DNA of 64,000 nucleotides from Planctomycetaceae bacterium (GCA_041398825.1 JAWKTX010000007.1:124001-188000); one strand, 5' to 3'; counted from the stretch's first letter, positions 26,246 through 36,167 are shown. Notes: generated by a model from the sequence alone, not told the origin. Numbers and translations: made by a program.

Positions 26246-29164
26246 ATGACAAGCAGCGCTGAGAATACCAACCTTCCAAAAAACAAGTCGATTATTATTT
26301 GTTCCGACGGAACGGGGAATGTCGGTGGAAACGCAGCTCCCACAAATGTCTGGCGAATCCACAAAGCCGTCAGGAAACTGACAAAGGAGAAAAACGAGCG
26401 ACAGATACTGATCCATCAGGATGGAGTCGGGACCTCCACCTTTCTGCCGCTGGAAGTCATCGGGAAGGCCATCAGTTTTGGAATCACCAGCAATCTGGAA
26501 CAGCTCTACGCTCGATTGATGGAAGTTTACGAACCGGGCGACCGTATCTATATGTTCGGCTTCAGCCGCGGAGCATTCACCATCCGGACTCTGGCGTACA
26601 TGCTTCATGTCTGTGGATTGGCAGATAAGCGAGATCGAGACAGTCGGCAGCTACACACAATTGATCGCATCCGCGAAATCTCAAGAAAAGCAGTCATCGC
26701 ATACAAGTGCCGCCACGTTATCGAGTCCGCCGGGCCGGATTCTCCCGCAACAACGGTTGCCGACCAGTTTCGAACAACATTCGGGGTTTCCGCAGACCAA
26801 TCCGATCTGGACAAGAGCCACGAAATTGGTCGCGTTCCCATCAGTTTCGTTGGTGTGTGGGACACTGTTGCCGCGGTGGGACTTCCATTCGAAAACCTGA
26901 CGCAGTGGCTATTCGGCTTCTGGTGCCGGGTGATCAAAAGGCCCGCCTTTCGCTGGCTGACACTGACGACGCTGAACTTCCATCGGCCACCAAAGACAAG
27001 CTGGAAGGAATGGAAGGATGATGATCTGCATCCAGGTATCCAGAGCGCATTCCACGCCATTTCAATCGATGACGAACGCGAAACGTTTCGACCACTCCTG
27101 TGGCTGGAGTTCAACAGGGACGGCTCACGCAAGAAAAACACGGTGAAACAAGTCTGGTTCCCGGGTGTTCATGCCAACGTTGGAGGCGGTTACGCAAAAG
27201 ACCAGTTGGCCCATGTTTCGCTCGTCTGGATGATCAGACATGCCGAAGCCGCCGGTCTTGAATTCGACGAGACCCTCAAGGCAACTTATGAACAGGAGGC
27301 CGATCCGCTCGGCACACTACACGATTCGCGAGCGGGACTTGCCGTCTATTATCGATACCGGCCTCGCGTGATCGAACAATTCGCCAAAGAAGTCGGTATC
27401 GACGGAAGTAGTTACGTTGATGCCAGCGGAAGACAACAGCACAACTTGCCGTTTATTCATCACAGCACGCTGGCTCGCATCGAAAACTTTGGCCTGGATT
27501 ACGCCCCTTCCGGAATCCCCGGGCCGAATCAATACGAGGAAGAATCCGAAGCATTCGTGCCCCTGATCAAGCCCCTTGATGTTGGGGAAACAACGAAATC
27601 GTTCGGACCGGAAATCACCGTCAACGGAGTTCCCGTCGGAGAGATCACTGCCGAGAACTTCACGAAAGCGGCGAGGCAATCGGCTGGCCGTGAAATGCTG
27701 AATCCATCAGAACAACGCTGGAGACAGAACTTCGGTCCGAATAACCGTCCAGGGACGTACAAAGCACTGGAGTCCATCGATCCTCCCGTTGCCGGTTTCG
27801 CAGCAACACCCCCTTTGTCCGGGTCGCTTCCTGGCGAACCGCCACTGGACGTGGAGGAACTGGAAAAAGCTGTCAGCAAGTACCGCCAACTGGCGGCTGA
27901 CTACACAGCCGGCTACGTCATCATCAGGAGGTCATGTTATTACGCATGGATTGTGCTTTCGATCATCGCCATTGCCATTGGGCTATTTTGGCAGCCGGGG
28001 CAAGCCACCAACTGTCTCTCATGGGCAATCGATCGTGCCAACCAGTCGCTGTACGGCCTGATTGCGGTCACCGTCGATAGCGCGCGTGCTCTTGCCACCT
28101 GGCCTGTGGAAGCTGCCCTGGGGCGAGGGATCGCCCTGGAAATAGTGACGATGCTGTTTTCACCAGTTCCGCTCATCGTACTGACACCCCCGCTGGTTGC
28201 GTTTGTGATTCTCAGTCTTCGATCCCGGCGACGGGTTCAGTATCCAGCGGAACAGCATACGAGTGCTGCTCTTGCATTATTTGGACGTACGATGGTCATC
28301 ATGCTTATCGCATGGGTCACACGGCCAGCCATCGCTCTCGTCGTGGAATGGATCGCACCAGGTTTTGTCGAACCACTCCTCCATGGCGTCTTCGGATCAC
28401 CGATTATTTTCACCTTCTTGTCGGGGGCACTGTACCTGACAAATCGCCTCAACAACCTCTGCTGCGATCGGATTCGTGAATGGAATGTCCTGTCCTGGAG
28501 ATACTCTCGCCATGAGAAAGAAGTTCGGCATCCGGATGTGGATAGATTTGATCGCTGGGCTCAGAAGCTTCAGAGAATCATCAGACATCGCCATGGAGTT
28601 TTCGGTAAGGCGAGCGACCTGCTGGGACGGTTCGTGGTGCCAGCGGTCGGGGTTGGCATCCTGGTCGCGGTCTTTTCTTACCCCGTTTGGATTACCATCA
28701 AAGACGTGCTCATTCGCATTCGCCTGCAAAGGCACGACTCTGCGGCAGCCGCGGCAGCCCAAACCGTGACAAGTCCTGCGAATAATCAATCCGGGTCTCC
28801 TGAACCATTCATCGTCGAAGGCTCAGCTGTTCTGGCAACAGGGATGTACCTTCGCGCTGGTCAGGTCTATGTCGGACGCTTCGAACAACCATCCTGGCAG
28901 GACGGTGATTATCACGCTGGGAAAGAGGGCGTTGAATACGAGAATCGGGCAATGAAGCTGGCGGGACCACTCCGGCGAATGAGCACCAAATACATGACAT
29001 TGTGTGGATGCATGAATGATCCAACCGCACCCGCATTTCTCATCAGAGACCAACAACCCTTTTCACCACCTTCTGATGGATACTTGTTCCTGTTCGCAAA
29101 CGACGTTCCGGGATTTTACTTCAACAATACCGGAGAGTTGAGGGTGACAATTCAGCCCCTTTAG
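26246..29164 (+). CDS. DUF2235 (Tle1-like) alpha/beta-hydrolase with C-terminal membrane helices
   Basis: The 972-residue product begins with the DUF2235 domain: SIIICSDGTGNVGG (residues 15-28), the nucleophile elbow GFSRGAF (105-111), the Asp-containing FVGVWDTVAAVG near 200 and the His-containing WFPGVHANVGGGY near 310. This domain occurs in type VI secretion phospholipase effectors (Tle1) and in stand-alone hydrolases. After about residue 560 come roughly five hydrophobic helices (for example YAWIVLSIIAIAIGLFW and VVPAVGVGILVAVFSYPVW), then a C-terminal domain of about 120 residues. The start has AAGAAGGG 7 bases upstream. No secretion-system or immunity gene is nearby, so an effector role is doubtful; a membrane-bound hydrolase is more likely. 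Confidence 0.88.
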   Translation: MTSSAENTNLPKNKSIIICSDGTGNVGGNAAPTNVWRIHKAVRKLTKEKNERQILIHQDGVGTSTFLPLEVIGKAISFGITSNLEQLYARLMEVYEPGDRIYMFGFSRGAFTIRTLAYMLHVCGLADKRDRDSRQLHTIDRIREISRKAVIAYKCRHVIESAGPDSPATTVADQFRTTFGVSADQSDLDKSHEIGRVPISFVGVWDTVAAVGLPFENLTQWLFGFWCRVIKRPAFRWLTLTTLNFHRPPKTSWKEWKDDDLHPGIQSAFHAISIDDERETFRPLLWLEFNRDGSRKKNTVKQVWFPGVHANVGGGYAKDQLAHVSLVWMIRHAEAAGLEFDETLKATYEQEADPLGTLHDSRAGLAVYYRYRPRVIEQFAKEVGIDGSSYVDASGRQQHNLPFIHHSTLARIENFGLDYAPSGIPGPNQYEEESEAFVPLIKPLDVGETTKSFGPEITVNGVPVGEITAENFTKAARQSAGREMLNPSEQRWRQNFGPNNRPGTYKALESIDPPVAGFAATPPLSGSLPGEPPLDVEELEKAVSKYRQLAADYTAGYVIIRRSCYYAWIVLSIIAIAIGLFWQPGQATNCLSWAIDRANQSLYGLIAVTVDSARALATWPVEAALGRGIALEIVTMLFSPVPLIVLTPPLVAFVILSLRSRRRVQYPAEQHTSAALALFGRTMVIMLIAWVTRPAIALVVEWIAPGFVEPLLHGVFGSPIIFTFLSGALYLTNRLNNLCCDRIREWNVLSWRYSRHEKEVRHPDVDRFDRWAQKLQRIIRHRHGVFGKASDLLGRFVVPAVGVGILVAVFSYPVWITIKDVLIRIRLQRHDSAAAAAAQTVTSPANNQSGSPEPFIVEGSAVLATGMYLRAGQVYVGRFEQPSWQDGDYHAGKEGVEYENRAMKLAGPLRRMSTKYMTLCGCMNDPTAPAFLIRDQQPFSPPSDGYLFLFANDVPGFYFNNTGELRVTIQPL

Positions 29165-29272
29165 AGGATCATGGCTGCGTGCATCTTCCGGGCCACACGG
29201 CAAAAGCATCTGACAGGCAGACGATGCTTCACCGCGTAGAAAAATCGCAGGGCACGTTTCAGGGGCCGTTCG

Positions 29273-30235
29273 ATGAATCAAATCAGTCGCCGTCAATTCG
29301 GGCTTTCAACTGCTGCAGTACTGGCAGGATATGGCTTCTCCATTCCTGCATCACGGCTGGAGGCCGGGGAACCAGCGATCGAACAGCAGCGACTGGTGGA
29401 ACTTGGTCTGAACGCTCTGAGCCGCGCGGCAGATATGAGTTACTTTGCTGACGGACATCGCGGGGCAGCAATGATCTCGGCTCATCTGCTTTGTGTGGAC
29501 AACAAGTTGGATGATGTGGCCTCAGCCCGTATTGTGCAGCTCTTCGATTTGAACTGGGCGGGGACAAAGTTGTGCCAGTCTTTTCCCAGGGCAGATCCTG
29601 TTGACGATGCCGCGCAGCAAATCGGCAAAGCGCTGGCGAACGGAAACGGTGTACTGCGAGAAGTCGGACACGATGCCATCTTTGCAATGCATGCGATCAA
29701 GGCAATTCGGTTGATGCCTCAACTGGCAACGGCTGAACGCGTCGATGGAGTGTGTCGGTTAATCAATGCCATCAAGCCCTGGCGCGATGTCGAACCTGCG
29801 GCCAATGTCAATCCACCGCCGTTTAGCGACATCGAAGCCGCGTCTCGATTCGTCCTGAAAGAAGCCAGTGACGCGATCGATCGCTTTATTGGGTTTGGAC
29901 AGGGCTTTGCCGGACACATGCTGACGTTTGGTCAGTCCCTGATTGAGCTCGCAGAAATGGGTGACGTCGAATGGGCCGAAAGCTGCCGAACAGCCTTCCG
30001 AAAATACGTGACCGTGACGCGCAGTGGCCCCCAGGCCGGGGATCGCAGGATTGCCGATCATCGATTCAGCAAGCTGCGTCCGAATGAAGCCGAATACTGG
30101 GAAAAACGGGGAGAAAAAACACTAGGCATCGGCCACGTGTTCAAGTACCCGTATGCCTACTACGAGCTGGCCGCCCGCGCGAATTCGCCCGAGATCATCG
30201 CCGAATTTGAATCCAAAGCGTGGCACGTATTCTGA
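29273..30235 (+). CDS. Tat-exported protein of unknown function
   Basis: The 320-residue product opens MNQISRRQFGLSTAAVLAGY, a twin-arginine signal (SRRQFG), so it is exported folded, usually with a cofactor. The mature part is mainly helical: LVELGLNALSRAADMSYFADGHRGAAMISAHLL, then AASRFVLKEASDAIDRFIGFGQGFAGHMLTFGQSLIELAEMGD. Several His residues (DGHRGA, GHDAIFAMHA, GHMLTF) could bind metal, but no family was recognised. The start has AGGGG 8 bases upstream. It follows the DUF2235 gene by 108 bp and precedes a lipoprotein gene. Confidence 0.75.
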   Translation: MNQISRRQFGLSTAAVLAGYGFSIPASRLEAGEPAIEQQRLVELGLNALSRAADMSYFADGHRGAAMISAHLLCVDNKLDDVASARIVQLFDLNWAGTKLCQSFPRADPVDDAAQQIGKALANGNGVLREVGHDAIFAMHAIKAIRLMPQLATAERVDGVCRLINAIKPWRDVEPAANVNPPPFSDIEAASRFVLKEASDAIDRFIGFGQGFAGHMLTFGQSLIELAEMGDVEWAESCRTAFRKYVTVTRSGPQAGDRRIADHRFSKLRPNEAEYWEKRGEKTLGIGHVFKYPYAYYELAARANSPEIIAEFESKAWHVF

Positions 30236-30424
30236 TCGGCCTGAATGCAGGCGAGACTCACCTGGAAGCCATCTGACAATCGGCAGATTCTGCCGGTCCG
30301 GGAAAATGTCTCCTGCACGTGTCCGTTGTCCGGCCAGCAGGTCACAAACTGATCTCGGGAAGGTCAATCGATTCTGCCACAATGAGGGAAATCTTCATCT
30401 GCCTGGCATTCCCGGAGCCCCTTC

Positions 30425-31399
30425 GTGCAGCTTCACAATACCCAGCCAAGTATTGCTTCAATATTCCGGCATTCTCTTCAGGTCAGTATCGCACTGATCA
30501 TTTCCGCCTGCGCGGGCTGTGCGACGGGTTCGTATCATTTTGGTCGCGCTGAACACTATCGAACCAGTGATGAACTACAGGCTCGGACAGGCCCTCAGAT
30601 CGAACGCGGCGAACCCAATGTGGTGGTCGATTCAGTGGGCTGGGTATTTGGAATTCCCAACAAGATTCTGCTTTTTGATCGTCGTGTTGAAAATCACAAC
30701 ATTGATCAACAAACGGAAACAGCCATTGCCGGCTATCTGGCTCAGAACGAGCTCAGCAGTGTGAAGGTACGTCTGAATCAGTACCGCCCCGGCGACGACT
30801 GGAAACGGCTCGTTGCCAACAAATCGGTCGGCGCGGGATGGAAGTACACACTTGGAACGATGAGCGTCCTCGGCGAGACACTGTTTCCCGGACGCCTCAT
30901 TGGCGGCGACCACTTCAATCCGTTTACAAACACAATCCATCTCTATTCAAACATTCCCTCTATCGCATACCACGAGGGAGGGCATGCCAAAGACTTTGCC
31001 AAAAGAGAATGGAAGGGCACGTATGCAGCAGCCTATCTGATCCCGGGCGTTTCACTCTACCACGAACGTCTGGCGACGCAGGATGCCATTGACTACGTCA
31101 CTGTGAATGGTGACCGTGGTCAGCAAAAAGAGGCCTACGAGATCCTTTATCCAGCCTATGGATCCTACGTCGGCAACGTGATATCGGGCTACATACCCTT
31201 TGGATATGTTGGCGGTGTCATCGGCGGGCACATCGCTGGTCGAATCAAATCTCGCAATCTGCCGAACTCCGATCAGCGTTCGCTCTACAGTCAGAGCTGG
31301 CAGTCTGAAGCCGTCTCCCCAAATTCCAGCGACCATGCCGTTCTGCGTGTCAGTCAGGAAGTGGAACATCCGCCAACGACACGAAGCGCCGAGTGGTGA
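30425..31399 (+). CDS. Lipoprotein with an HEGGH zinc-metallopeptidase-like motif
   Basis: The start is a GTG at 30425 with GGAG upstream. The 324-residue product has a lipoprotein signal (SLQVSIALIISACAG, lipid-modified Cys29). Residues 183-187 read HEGGH, fitting the HExxH zinc-peptidase motif, and Glu214 in LYHERLATQDA is a possible third ligand. The preceding IHLYSNIPSIAYHEGGHAKDFAKREWKGTY suggests a gluzincin-like active-site helix. A Gly-rich segment (GYVGGVIGGHIAGRI) lies near residue 265. Together with the lipoprotein signal, this suggests an envelope-bound protease, but no family was firmly identified. It converges with the kinase-tubulin gene, 32 bp away. Confidence 0.75.
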   Translation: MQLHNTQPSIASIFRHSLQVSIALIISACAGCATGSYHFGRAEHYRTSDELQARTGPQIERGEPNVVVDSVGWVFGIPNKILLFDRRVENHNIDQQTETAIAGYLAQNELSSVKVRLNQYRPGDDWKRLVANKSVGAGWKYTLGTMSVLGETLFPGRLIGGDHFNPFTNTIHLYSNIPSIAYHEGGHAKDFAKREWKGTYAAAYLIPGVSLYHERLATQDAIDYVTVNGDRGQQKEAYEILYPAYGSYVGNVISGYIPFGYVGGVIGGHIAGRIKSRNLPNSDQRSLYSQSWQSEAVSPNSSDHAVLRVSQEVEHPPTTRSAEW

Positions 31400-31431
31400 C
31401 GTCGCCTGTCAGACGTTCTATGACGGGCGTT

Positions 31432-34400
31432 CTACCATGCGACATCTTTTCGAGTATGTAGGCGGTCTGACATTTCTTCGACATTGGGTCGAAGGTGGGT
31501 CAGGGCATCTATGACGGCGGGAATGACAATCGATGAACCCTCGTAGAAGGCCGAAACCTGTGTCCCCTTCGACGATTCAACCTGAACACATTCCCCGAAC
31601 TCTGCCTGAAATCGGGATTTCCACGTGTCCTGAGCAGCACTTTCAGGAATCAGACTGAGCACACGGTGACCTCCGCCGACGTTGCTCAGAACAGGCCTCG
31701 CATTCGCCGGGAAATTCTCGCGAACTGTCGGCATCGACTCTGTGTCATTATCGCCACTGTTAATCTCAGATTCGCGATGCATCATCAGGAAGCTGGAGGC
31801 ATCCGAAAGCAGAATTCCCTGAGCTTTGGCCGGCGTCACAGCCTGTGTCAGCAGAGCACCAATTCGAAATTGTCCCGAGGCGGCCAGATACTGATCGAAG
31901 GCCGCCACGACGGACTCGCTCATTTCCGAATTTGTATTGCCGTTCATCGTCAATCCGCCGGAAATTGTCAGCAGTTGGTCTCGCAGCTTTTCCATTGTGT
32001 CGCGGCGTTGTTTTTCAACAAATTCCCGCAGGCTAACCAGGTGTCCAATGACACATTGGCAAACCGTCTGACACGTCATCAGCATGCAGTACTGCTGGCA
32101 GAAATTCTGGGGAGCCAATTGTGATGTGGTCGTGCTTTCGCTCTCGACCTTTCGCATAAACGTTTCGCAAAGCTCACTGAAAGACTGCTGGATGTCTGTC
32201 TTCTGAGAGGTACAGGCTGCAATCGCTGCCTCAACCCGACTGTAGCAGCTTTCCAGGGTGTAACGGGCATTCCACACCCGATGAGGCTGGTCGACAACTT
32301 CGGATAAATGTGAGGTGATCTTTTTGTACGACTGCTGCAGTCGAGCGATAAGACCCTGCCGCACCGTTTGGGTGATGCGGGCGACCGAGTCCATTGACTG
32401 CGAAGTACTGGACGCATCGTGCGTGATAGTTTCCGCGAGCTTCGACGCCAGGTCTGTCAGATCCGATTCCGATCGAATATTTCCGCAAATCCGACGCCAG
32501 ACATCATTTGCATAGATTTCAATTCGCTTTGCGATCTCACCTCGCAACAGTGTCGGCATGAACTCAAGGATCTGGCTGTTGGTTAGTGACAGGGACTGAA
32601 ACAGCTGCTCCAGTTCGGGCGATCCTTCCCGACCGCAGCCCGAAACATCATGGTGGTCGTCACTTTCCGAGTTCGTTGCCTTTTCAGGACTGTTGCCAAA
32701 CGCGGCAGCCCACCGACGAATACACTGATGTGCCAATCGTTCTGAATCGGCACTCGCATCGCGCCAGGTTTCGATATCGATTGCGGAATATCCAATGGTA
32801 TGCAGTGTCAGTTCTGAAGCCGCGCTGGCTGAATCGGCATCATCTTCTTTTCGCCATGTTTCGAGAATTGCCCGATGCGGAGACATGGACCATGTCCGGA
32901 GATACTCAGCCACACGTTCCACATGACGGTCATAATCTGCTGTTGTCAGATCGTCGCCCATATGCACAAACCAGGCCGCGTCGAGTGGTCTGGCCACGGT
33001 CCCGGATGCTCGAATATCTGCAGGCAGGTCTGCTCCAGGGAGCCCGTAAAGTTGCAACTCTTTCAGAAAACAAACAGAGTTTGCATCCTGTGCATCCGTA
33101 TTCCGCCCCCCGGCACTGGTGCCGTGAAGCAACATGCCAAGGATTCGTGGATTGTGGTGAAGCCCGTTCATCCGCAGGATGCGTCGCAGGAGGAATCCCA
33201 TATCCAGCAACATTCCGCTGGAAGTGCCGCCGGCGGTCGAACCAACAAGACAGACGTCAATTGAGTCTTCGTCGAACTGCCAGCCCGTTTGCTCGGAACT
33301 CTTCGCAGCGTTTCCTTCCACGATCAGTTCCCCAATCGCGGCCGTAATTACGTCGCGCACCTTTGACTGATGATCAATCAGCGCAAGTCGCCCCAGGGGG
33401 CGCATCCCTTCGACGTTTCCCGAACGGGGAATGTTGAAGAGCCATCTTCGGCTCAACCATGTCAGATGCTCATCGGCGACTTTGCGGTACTGCTGCGTCG
33501 AGCGAAGTGGGATCGCCACTTCCCGGAAAGGCAGATGTTCCTGCTCGCTCAAGCCGTTCTGAATCTGTCGAATGACGTCAGAGTCTGAATCAACGACAAC
33601 AAAGCCAACCGTCGAGAGCTGAGTACTACAGAACTGTTCATGCAGTTTCTGATGCAGGCTACTGAGGATCTCTGCTCCAAGGCCACCGACGCCGATGAAA
33701 AGTGTGGGCCGATGACGTATCCCCTGGTCCGGAGCCACCAGTGGAAGTTGTCTGGATGGACGAAGTGGCGTCGACTGAGTCGTGCCTACCAGACCCGGCT
33801 CAACCACTTTGGTCAGGCTGTTATCCTGATCTCTGAGCGGCATTGCGGGCAGTCGATTCGACGGGCCACCTCCCGTCCGGCGTTTTGCCAGTTCATCGAC
33901 GAACTGTCGGCAACCGGAAAAGCGACTATTGGCATTCTTGGACAAAGCACGCGCGACAACACTTCGATCACCGTTGCTCAATGATGAGAGATCCGGCTTA
34001 CTGTGCAGATGCTGGGCTGTCAGCTGAGCGGCGGTTCGCCCGTTGAATGGAGGCACACCCGTGAGCATCGTTTGGTAAACGATTGCGAGGCTGTACTGAT
34101 CACTGCTTCGCGTCGCGCGGCCTTCAAACAATTCAGGCGGCGCGTACAGCGGTGTGAATCCGCTCACAAGGGATGCTCGCGAGATCGCAACATTCTTCGT
34201 GAGACCGAAATCACCGACTTTGGCATGCGTTCCCTGGATCAGAAGATTCTCTGGCTTGATGTCCAGATGTTGCAGACCGTGGTGCTCGGACATGAAATCC
34301 AGGGCATCCGCCGCATCGCGCAGAAATCCGATCAGTTCATCCCGTGGAATCCCGCGGCCACCAGCCGCGATGATATCGCTGAATCGTTTATCGAGACTGC

Positions 34401-34734
34401 AGTCTGCCAGTTCTGTAACGACAATTAACCTTCCACCGATGAGTTCTACTCGTTCGACATTCAGCAGAAACGGATGCCGCAATTCGCGCATCAGGTTCAG
34501 AGACTTCATTTCGGTTTCGGCCTGCGGCCCGTCCACCTTGCCGAACAGGATCTTGACGGCTTTTGGAAAACCGCCCGGGCCGATGGCTCGCCAGACTTCG
34601 CCGTAGCCGCCAACCCCGATGCAGTCCTGAAGTTCATACCCTGCAATAATGCGCTCACCCGCAGCCAGCGCTGTCCCCGGTTCGCGAGTATCACCTCCAA
34701 CAACGGCAGTAGAAACGATCTCCGTGTTCGCCAT
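31432..34734 (-). CDS. Ser/Thr protein kinase fused to a tubulin/FtsZ-like domain
   Basis: The 1100-residue product joins two parts. Residues 33-285 form a protein kinase: glycine loop IGVGGYGEVW (39-48), Lys61 in AVKILFG, the catalytic loop HLDIKPENL with Asp158 (HLD instead of HRD), DFG at 175-177 and APPE at 198-201. After a Pro-rich linker, residues 344-560 resemble the divergent Tubulin_2-type GTPases: PTLFIGVGGLGAEIL (nucleotide loop), GSTAGGTSSGM at 498-508 (equivalent of the GGGTGSG loop) and NTDAQDANSVCFLKEL (Asn of the base-binding helix). The last 500 residues are helical and unassigned, with possible coiled coil around 760-900. It starts 2 bp after the AAA+ gene ends, so the two are cotranscribed. 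FtsZ is generally absent from planctomycetes. Confidence 0.88.
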   Translation of the reverse strand: MANTEIVSTAVVGGDTREPGTALAAGERIIAGYELQDCIGVGGYGEVWRAIGPGGFPKAVKILFGKVDGPQAETEMKSLNLMRELRHPFLLNVERVELIGGRLIVVTELADCSLDKRFSDIIAAGGRGIPRDELIGFLRDAADALDFMSEHHGLQHLDIKPENLLIQGTHAKVGDFGLTKNVAISRASLVSGFTPLYAPPELFEGRATRSSDQYSLAIVYQTMLTGVPPFNGRTAAQLTAQHLHSKPDLSSLSNGDRSVVARALSKNANSRFSGCRQFVDELAKRRTGGGPSNRLPAMPLRDQDNSLTKVVEPGLVGTTQSTPLRPSRQLPLVAPDQGIRHRPTLFIGVGGLGAEILSSLHQKLHEQFCSTQLSTVGFVVVDSDSDVIRQIQNGLSEQEHLPFREVAIPLRSTQQYRKVADEHLTWLSRRWLFNIPRSGNVEGMRPLGRLALIDHQSKVRDVITAAIGELIVEGNAAKSSEQTGWQFDEDSIDVCLVGSTAGGTSSGMLLDMGFLLRRILRMNGLHHNPRILGMLLHGTSAGGRNTDAQDANSVCFLKELQLYGLPGADLPADIRASGTVARPLDAAWFVHMGDDLTTADYDRHVERVAEYLRTWSMSPHRAILETWRKEDDADSASAASELTLHTIGYSAIDIETWRDASADSERLAHQCIRRWAAAFGNSPEKATNSESDDHHDVSGCGREGSPELEQLFQSLSLTNSQILEFMPTLLRGEIAKRIEIYANDVWRRICGNIRSESDLTDLASKLAETITHDASSTSQSMDSVARITQTVRQGLIARLQQSYKKITSHLSEVVDQPHRVWNARYTLESCYSRVEAAIAACTSQKTDIQQSFSELCETFMRKVESESTTTSQLAPQNFCQQYCMLMTCQTVCQCVIGHLVSLREFVEKQRRDTMEKLRDQLLTISGGLTMNGNTNSEMSESVVAAFDQYLAASGQFRIGALLTQAVTPAKAQGILLSDASSFLMMHRESEINSGDNDTESMPTVRENFPANARPVLSNVGGGHRVLSLIPESAAQDTWKSRFQAEFGECVQVESSKGTQVSAFYEGSSIVIPAVIDALTHLRPNVEEMSDRLHTRKDVAW

Positions 34735-34736
34735 TC

Positions 34737-36125
34737 TCAGTTACTCCCAGGCAGAGCTGCGTGTTGTGGCAGGTCGCCTCGATCCTGCGTTTCCGGATTG
34801 AAATCCCTGGTTTTTACGCGTGTGAAGAAGCAGCTTGAGACCGCATCAAAGTACTCAGGTAACATCTCGAAGGGATGATCATGGTACGTGCAGTAATTTC
34901 GCACCTGAAGAAGAATGTCTCTGGCATGACATCTTCGAAGTGGTCTGCCCTGATCGCGATAATAAGTCTTCAGCAAGTGGTCGACAGCGTTTCGGTCGTA
35001 GCCGCAACCCATACGGTCGGCTGCGATCTGAAACAGCAAATGAAACTCTGTTTCATCCGGATCTCGAACTTCGATGCGGTACGGTATTCGTCGCAGGAAA
35101 GCTTCGTCCACCAGTTCCGATGGATCAAGGTTTGTTGAAAAAATGATCAGCTGTTCGAACGGTACCTGGATTTTCTTGCCAGATGACAGAGTGAGAAAAT
35201 CGTGACGATTCTCCAGCGGGATAATCCACCGATTCAGCAGGTCCGTTGGTGAAATCCTCTGACGTCCGAAGTCGTCGATCAGCAGACAGCCACAATTGCT
35301 TTTCATTTGCAGCGGGGCTTCACTGATTCGTGTCGCGGGATCGTGGCGGATTTCCAGGTTATCCATGGTCAATTCGCCACCGACGACAACTGTCGGACGG
35401 CGCACCCGAACCCAGCGACGATCATACGGCGCGGTGTCCCCTGTTGGTTCCACAATTTCGTGGTAGGACGGGTCGTAGACAGTAATGATGTCTCGACCAT
35501 CAATAATCGAATACGGAATCCAGATTTCCTGGCCGAAACAGCTGGTGACACAGTGGGCCAGCGTGGATTTCCCGTTCCCCGGTGCACCGTACAGAAACAG
35601 ACCGCTGCCAGAGTTCACCGCCGGTCCGAGCATATCAATCAAATCTTCGTTGATCGACACGTTATAGAATGCATCTCGCAATTCCGCCCGACGTATCGGT
35701 TCGTCGCAGATGGCCTGTGCTTCAACAGAGATTACGTAATCGGTAAGTGGCACAGGTGCATGCCCGGTGTAGCCACATTCGGCATAAAAGACCTCGGCCC
35801 GTTTCCGGCCCTCGTCCGTCAAACCATAAATGTAATCGTTCAGGCTTGCGCTGCCGCAGTGGAGAACAAGCCGTCGTGACTTCAGCCGTTCCAGTACACC
35901 TTCTGCAATGCGGAAGGGTATGCTCGATTCCGTCGCGACCTGTCGACCTGTCATGTTGCCGGTTGAAAGCAGCAGGCGGCAAATCAGTGCTTCCACAAAT
36001 GGATCGCTTAAACCCATCTCCTGCAGACTTCGCGGGTCTGTGGGCCAGAAGCTTTCACCCGCCATTAACGCTGACAGCAGGCTGGCGTCTCCGGCGTTTA
36101 TCTTTGCACTACGTGACATTAACAT
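34737..36125 (-). CDS. AAA+ ATPase with N-terminal winged helix
   Basis: The 462-residue product has a winged-helix-like N-terminal region (FVEALICRLLLSTGNMTGRQVATE to YIYGLTDEGRKRAE, about 43-110). An AAA+ ATPase domain follows: Walker A YGAPGNGKST (179-188), Walker B CLLIDDFGRQ (280-289), sensor 1 LIIFSTNLDP (326-335) and an arginine-bearing FLRRIPYRIEV. It looks like a remodelling ATPase rather than a replication protein. The start at 36125 has an AGG 8 bases upstream. It sits between the FHA-EAL gene (42 bp upstream) and the kinase-tubulin gene (2 bp downstream), all on the same strand, which implies a shared function. Confidence 0.87.
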   Translation of the reverse strand: MLMSRSAKINAGDASLLSALMAGESFWPTDPRSLQEMGLSDPFVEALICRLLLSTGNMTGRQVATESSIPFRIAEGVLERLKSRRLVLHCGSASLNDYIYGLTDEGRKRAEVFYAECGYTGHAPVPLTDYVISVEAQAICDEPIRRAELRDAFYNVSINEDLIDMLGPAVNSGSGLFLYGAPGNGKSTLAHCVTSCFGQEIWIPYSIIDGRDIITVYDPSYHEIVEPTGDTAPYDRRWVRVRRPTVVVGGELTMDNLEIRHDPATRISEAPLQMKSNCGCLLIDDFGRQRISPTDLLNRWIIPLENRHDFLTLSSGKKIQVPFEQLIIFSTNLDPSELVDEAFLRRIPYRIEVRDPDETEFHLLFQIAADRMGCGYDRNAVDHLLKTYYRDQGRPLRRCHARDILLQVRNYCTYHDHPFEMLPEYFDAVSSCFFTRVKTRDFNPETQDRGDLPQHAALPGSN

Positions 36126-36167
36126 GGCGTAACCTGTTGCGACGGAATGACGCAGCTTTCAGTAAAA

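Noticed and set aside
26246..29164. Type VI secretion effector locus
   Set aside because: Only the DUF2235 domain suggests it; no secretion, spike or immunity genes are present.
31432..34734. Reading the tubulin-like domain as FtsZ itself
   Set aside because: The glycine motif is GSTAGGTSSG rather than the FtsZ GGGTGTG, and the kinase and long helical tail do not occur in FtsZ.
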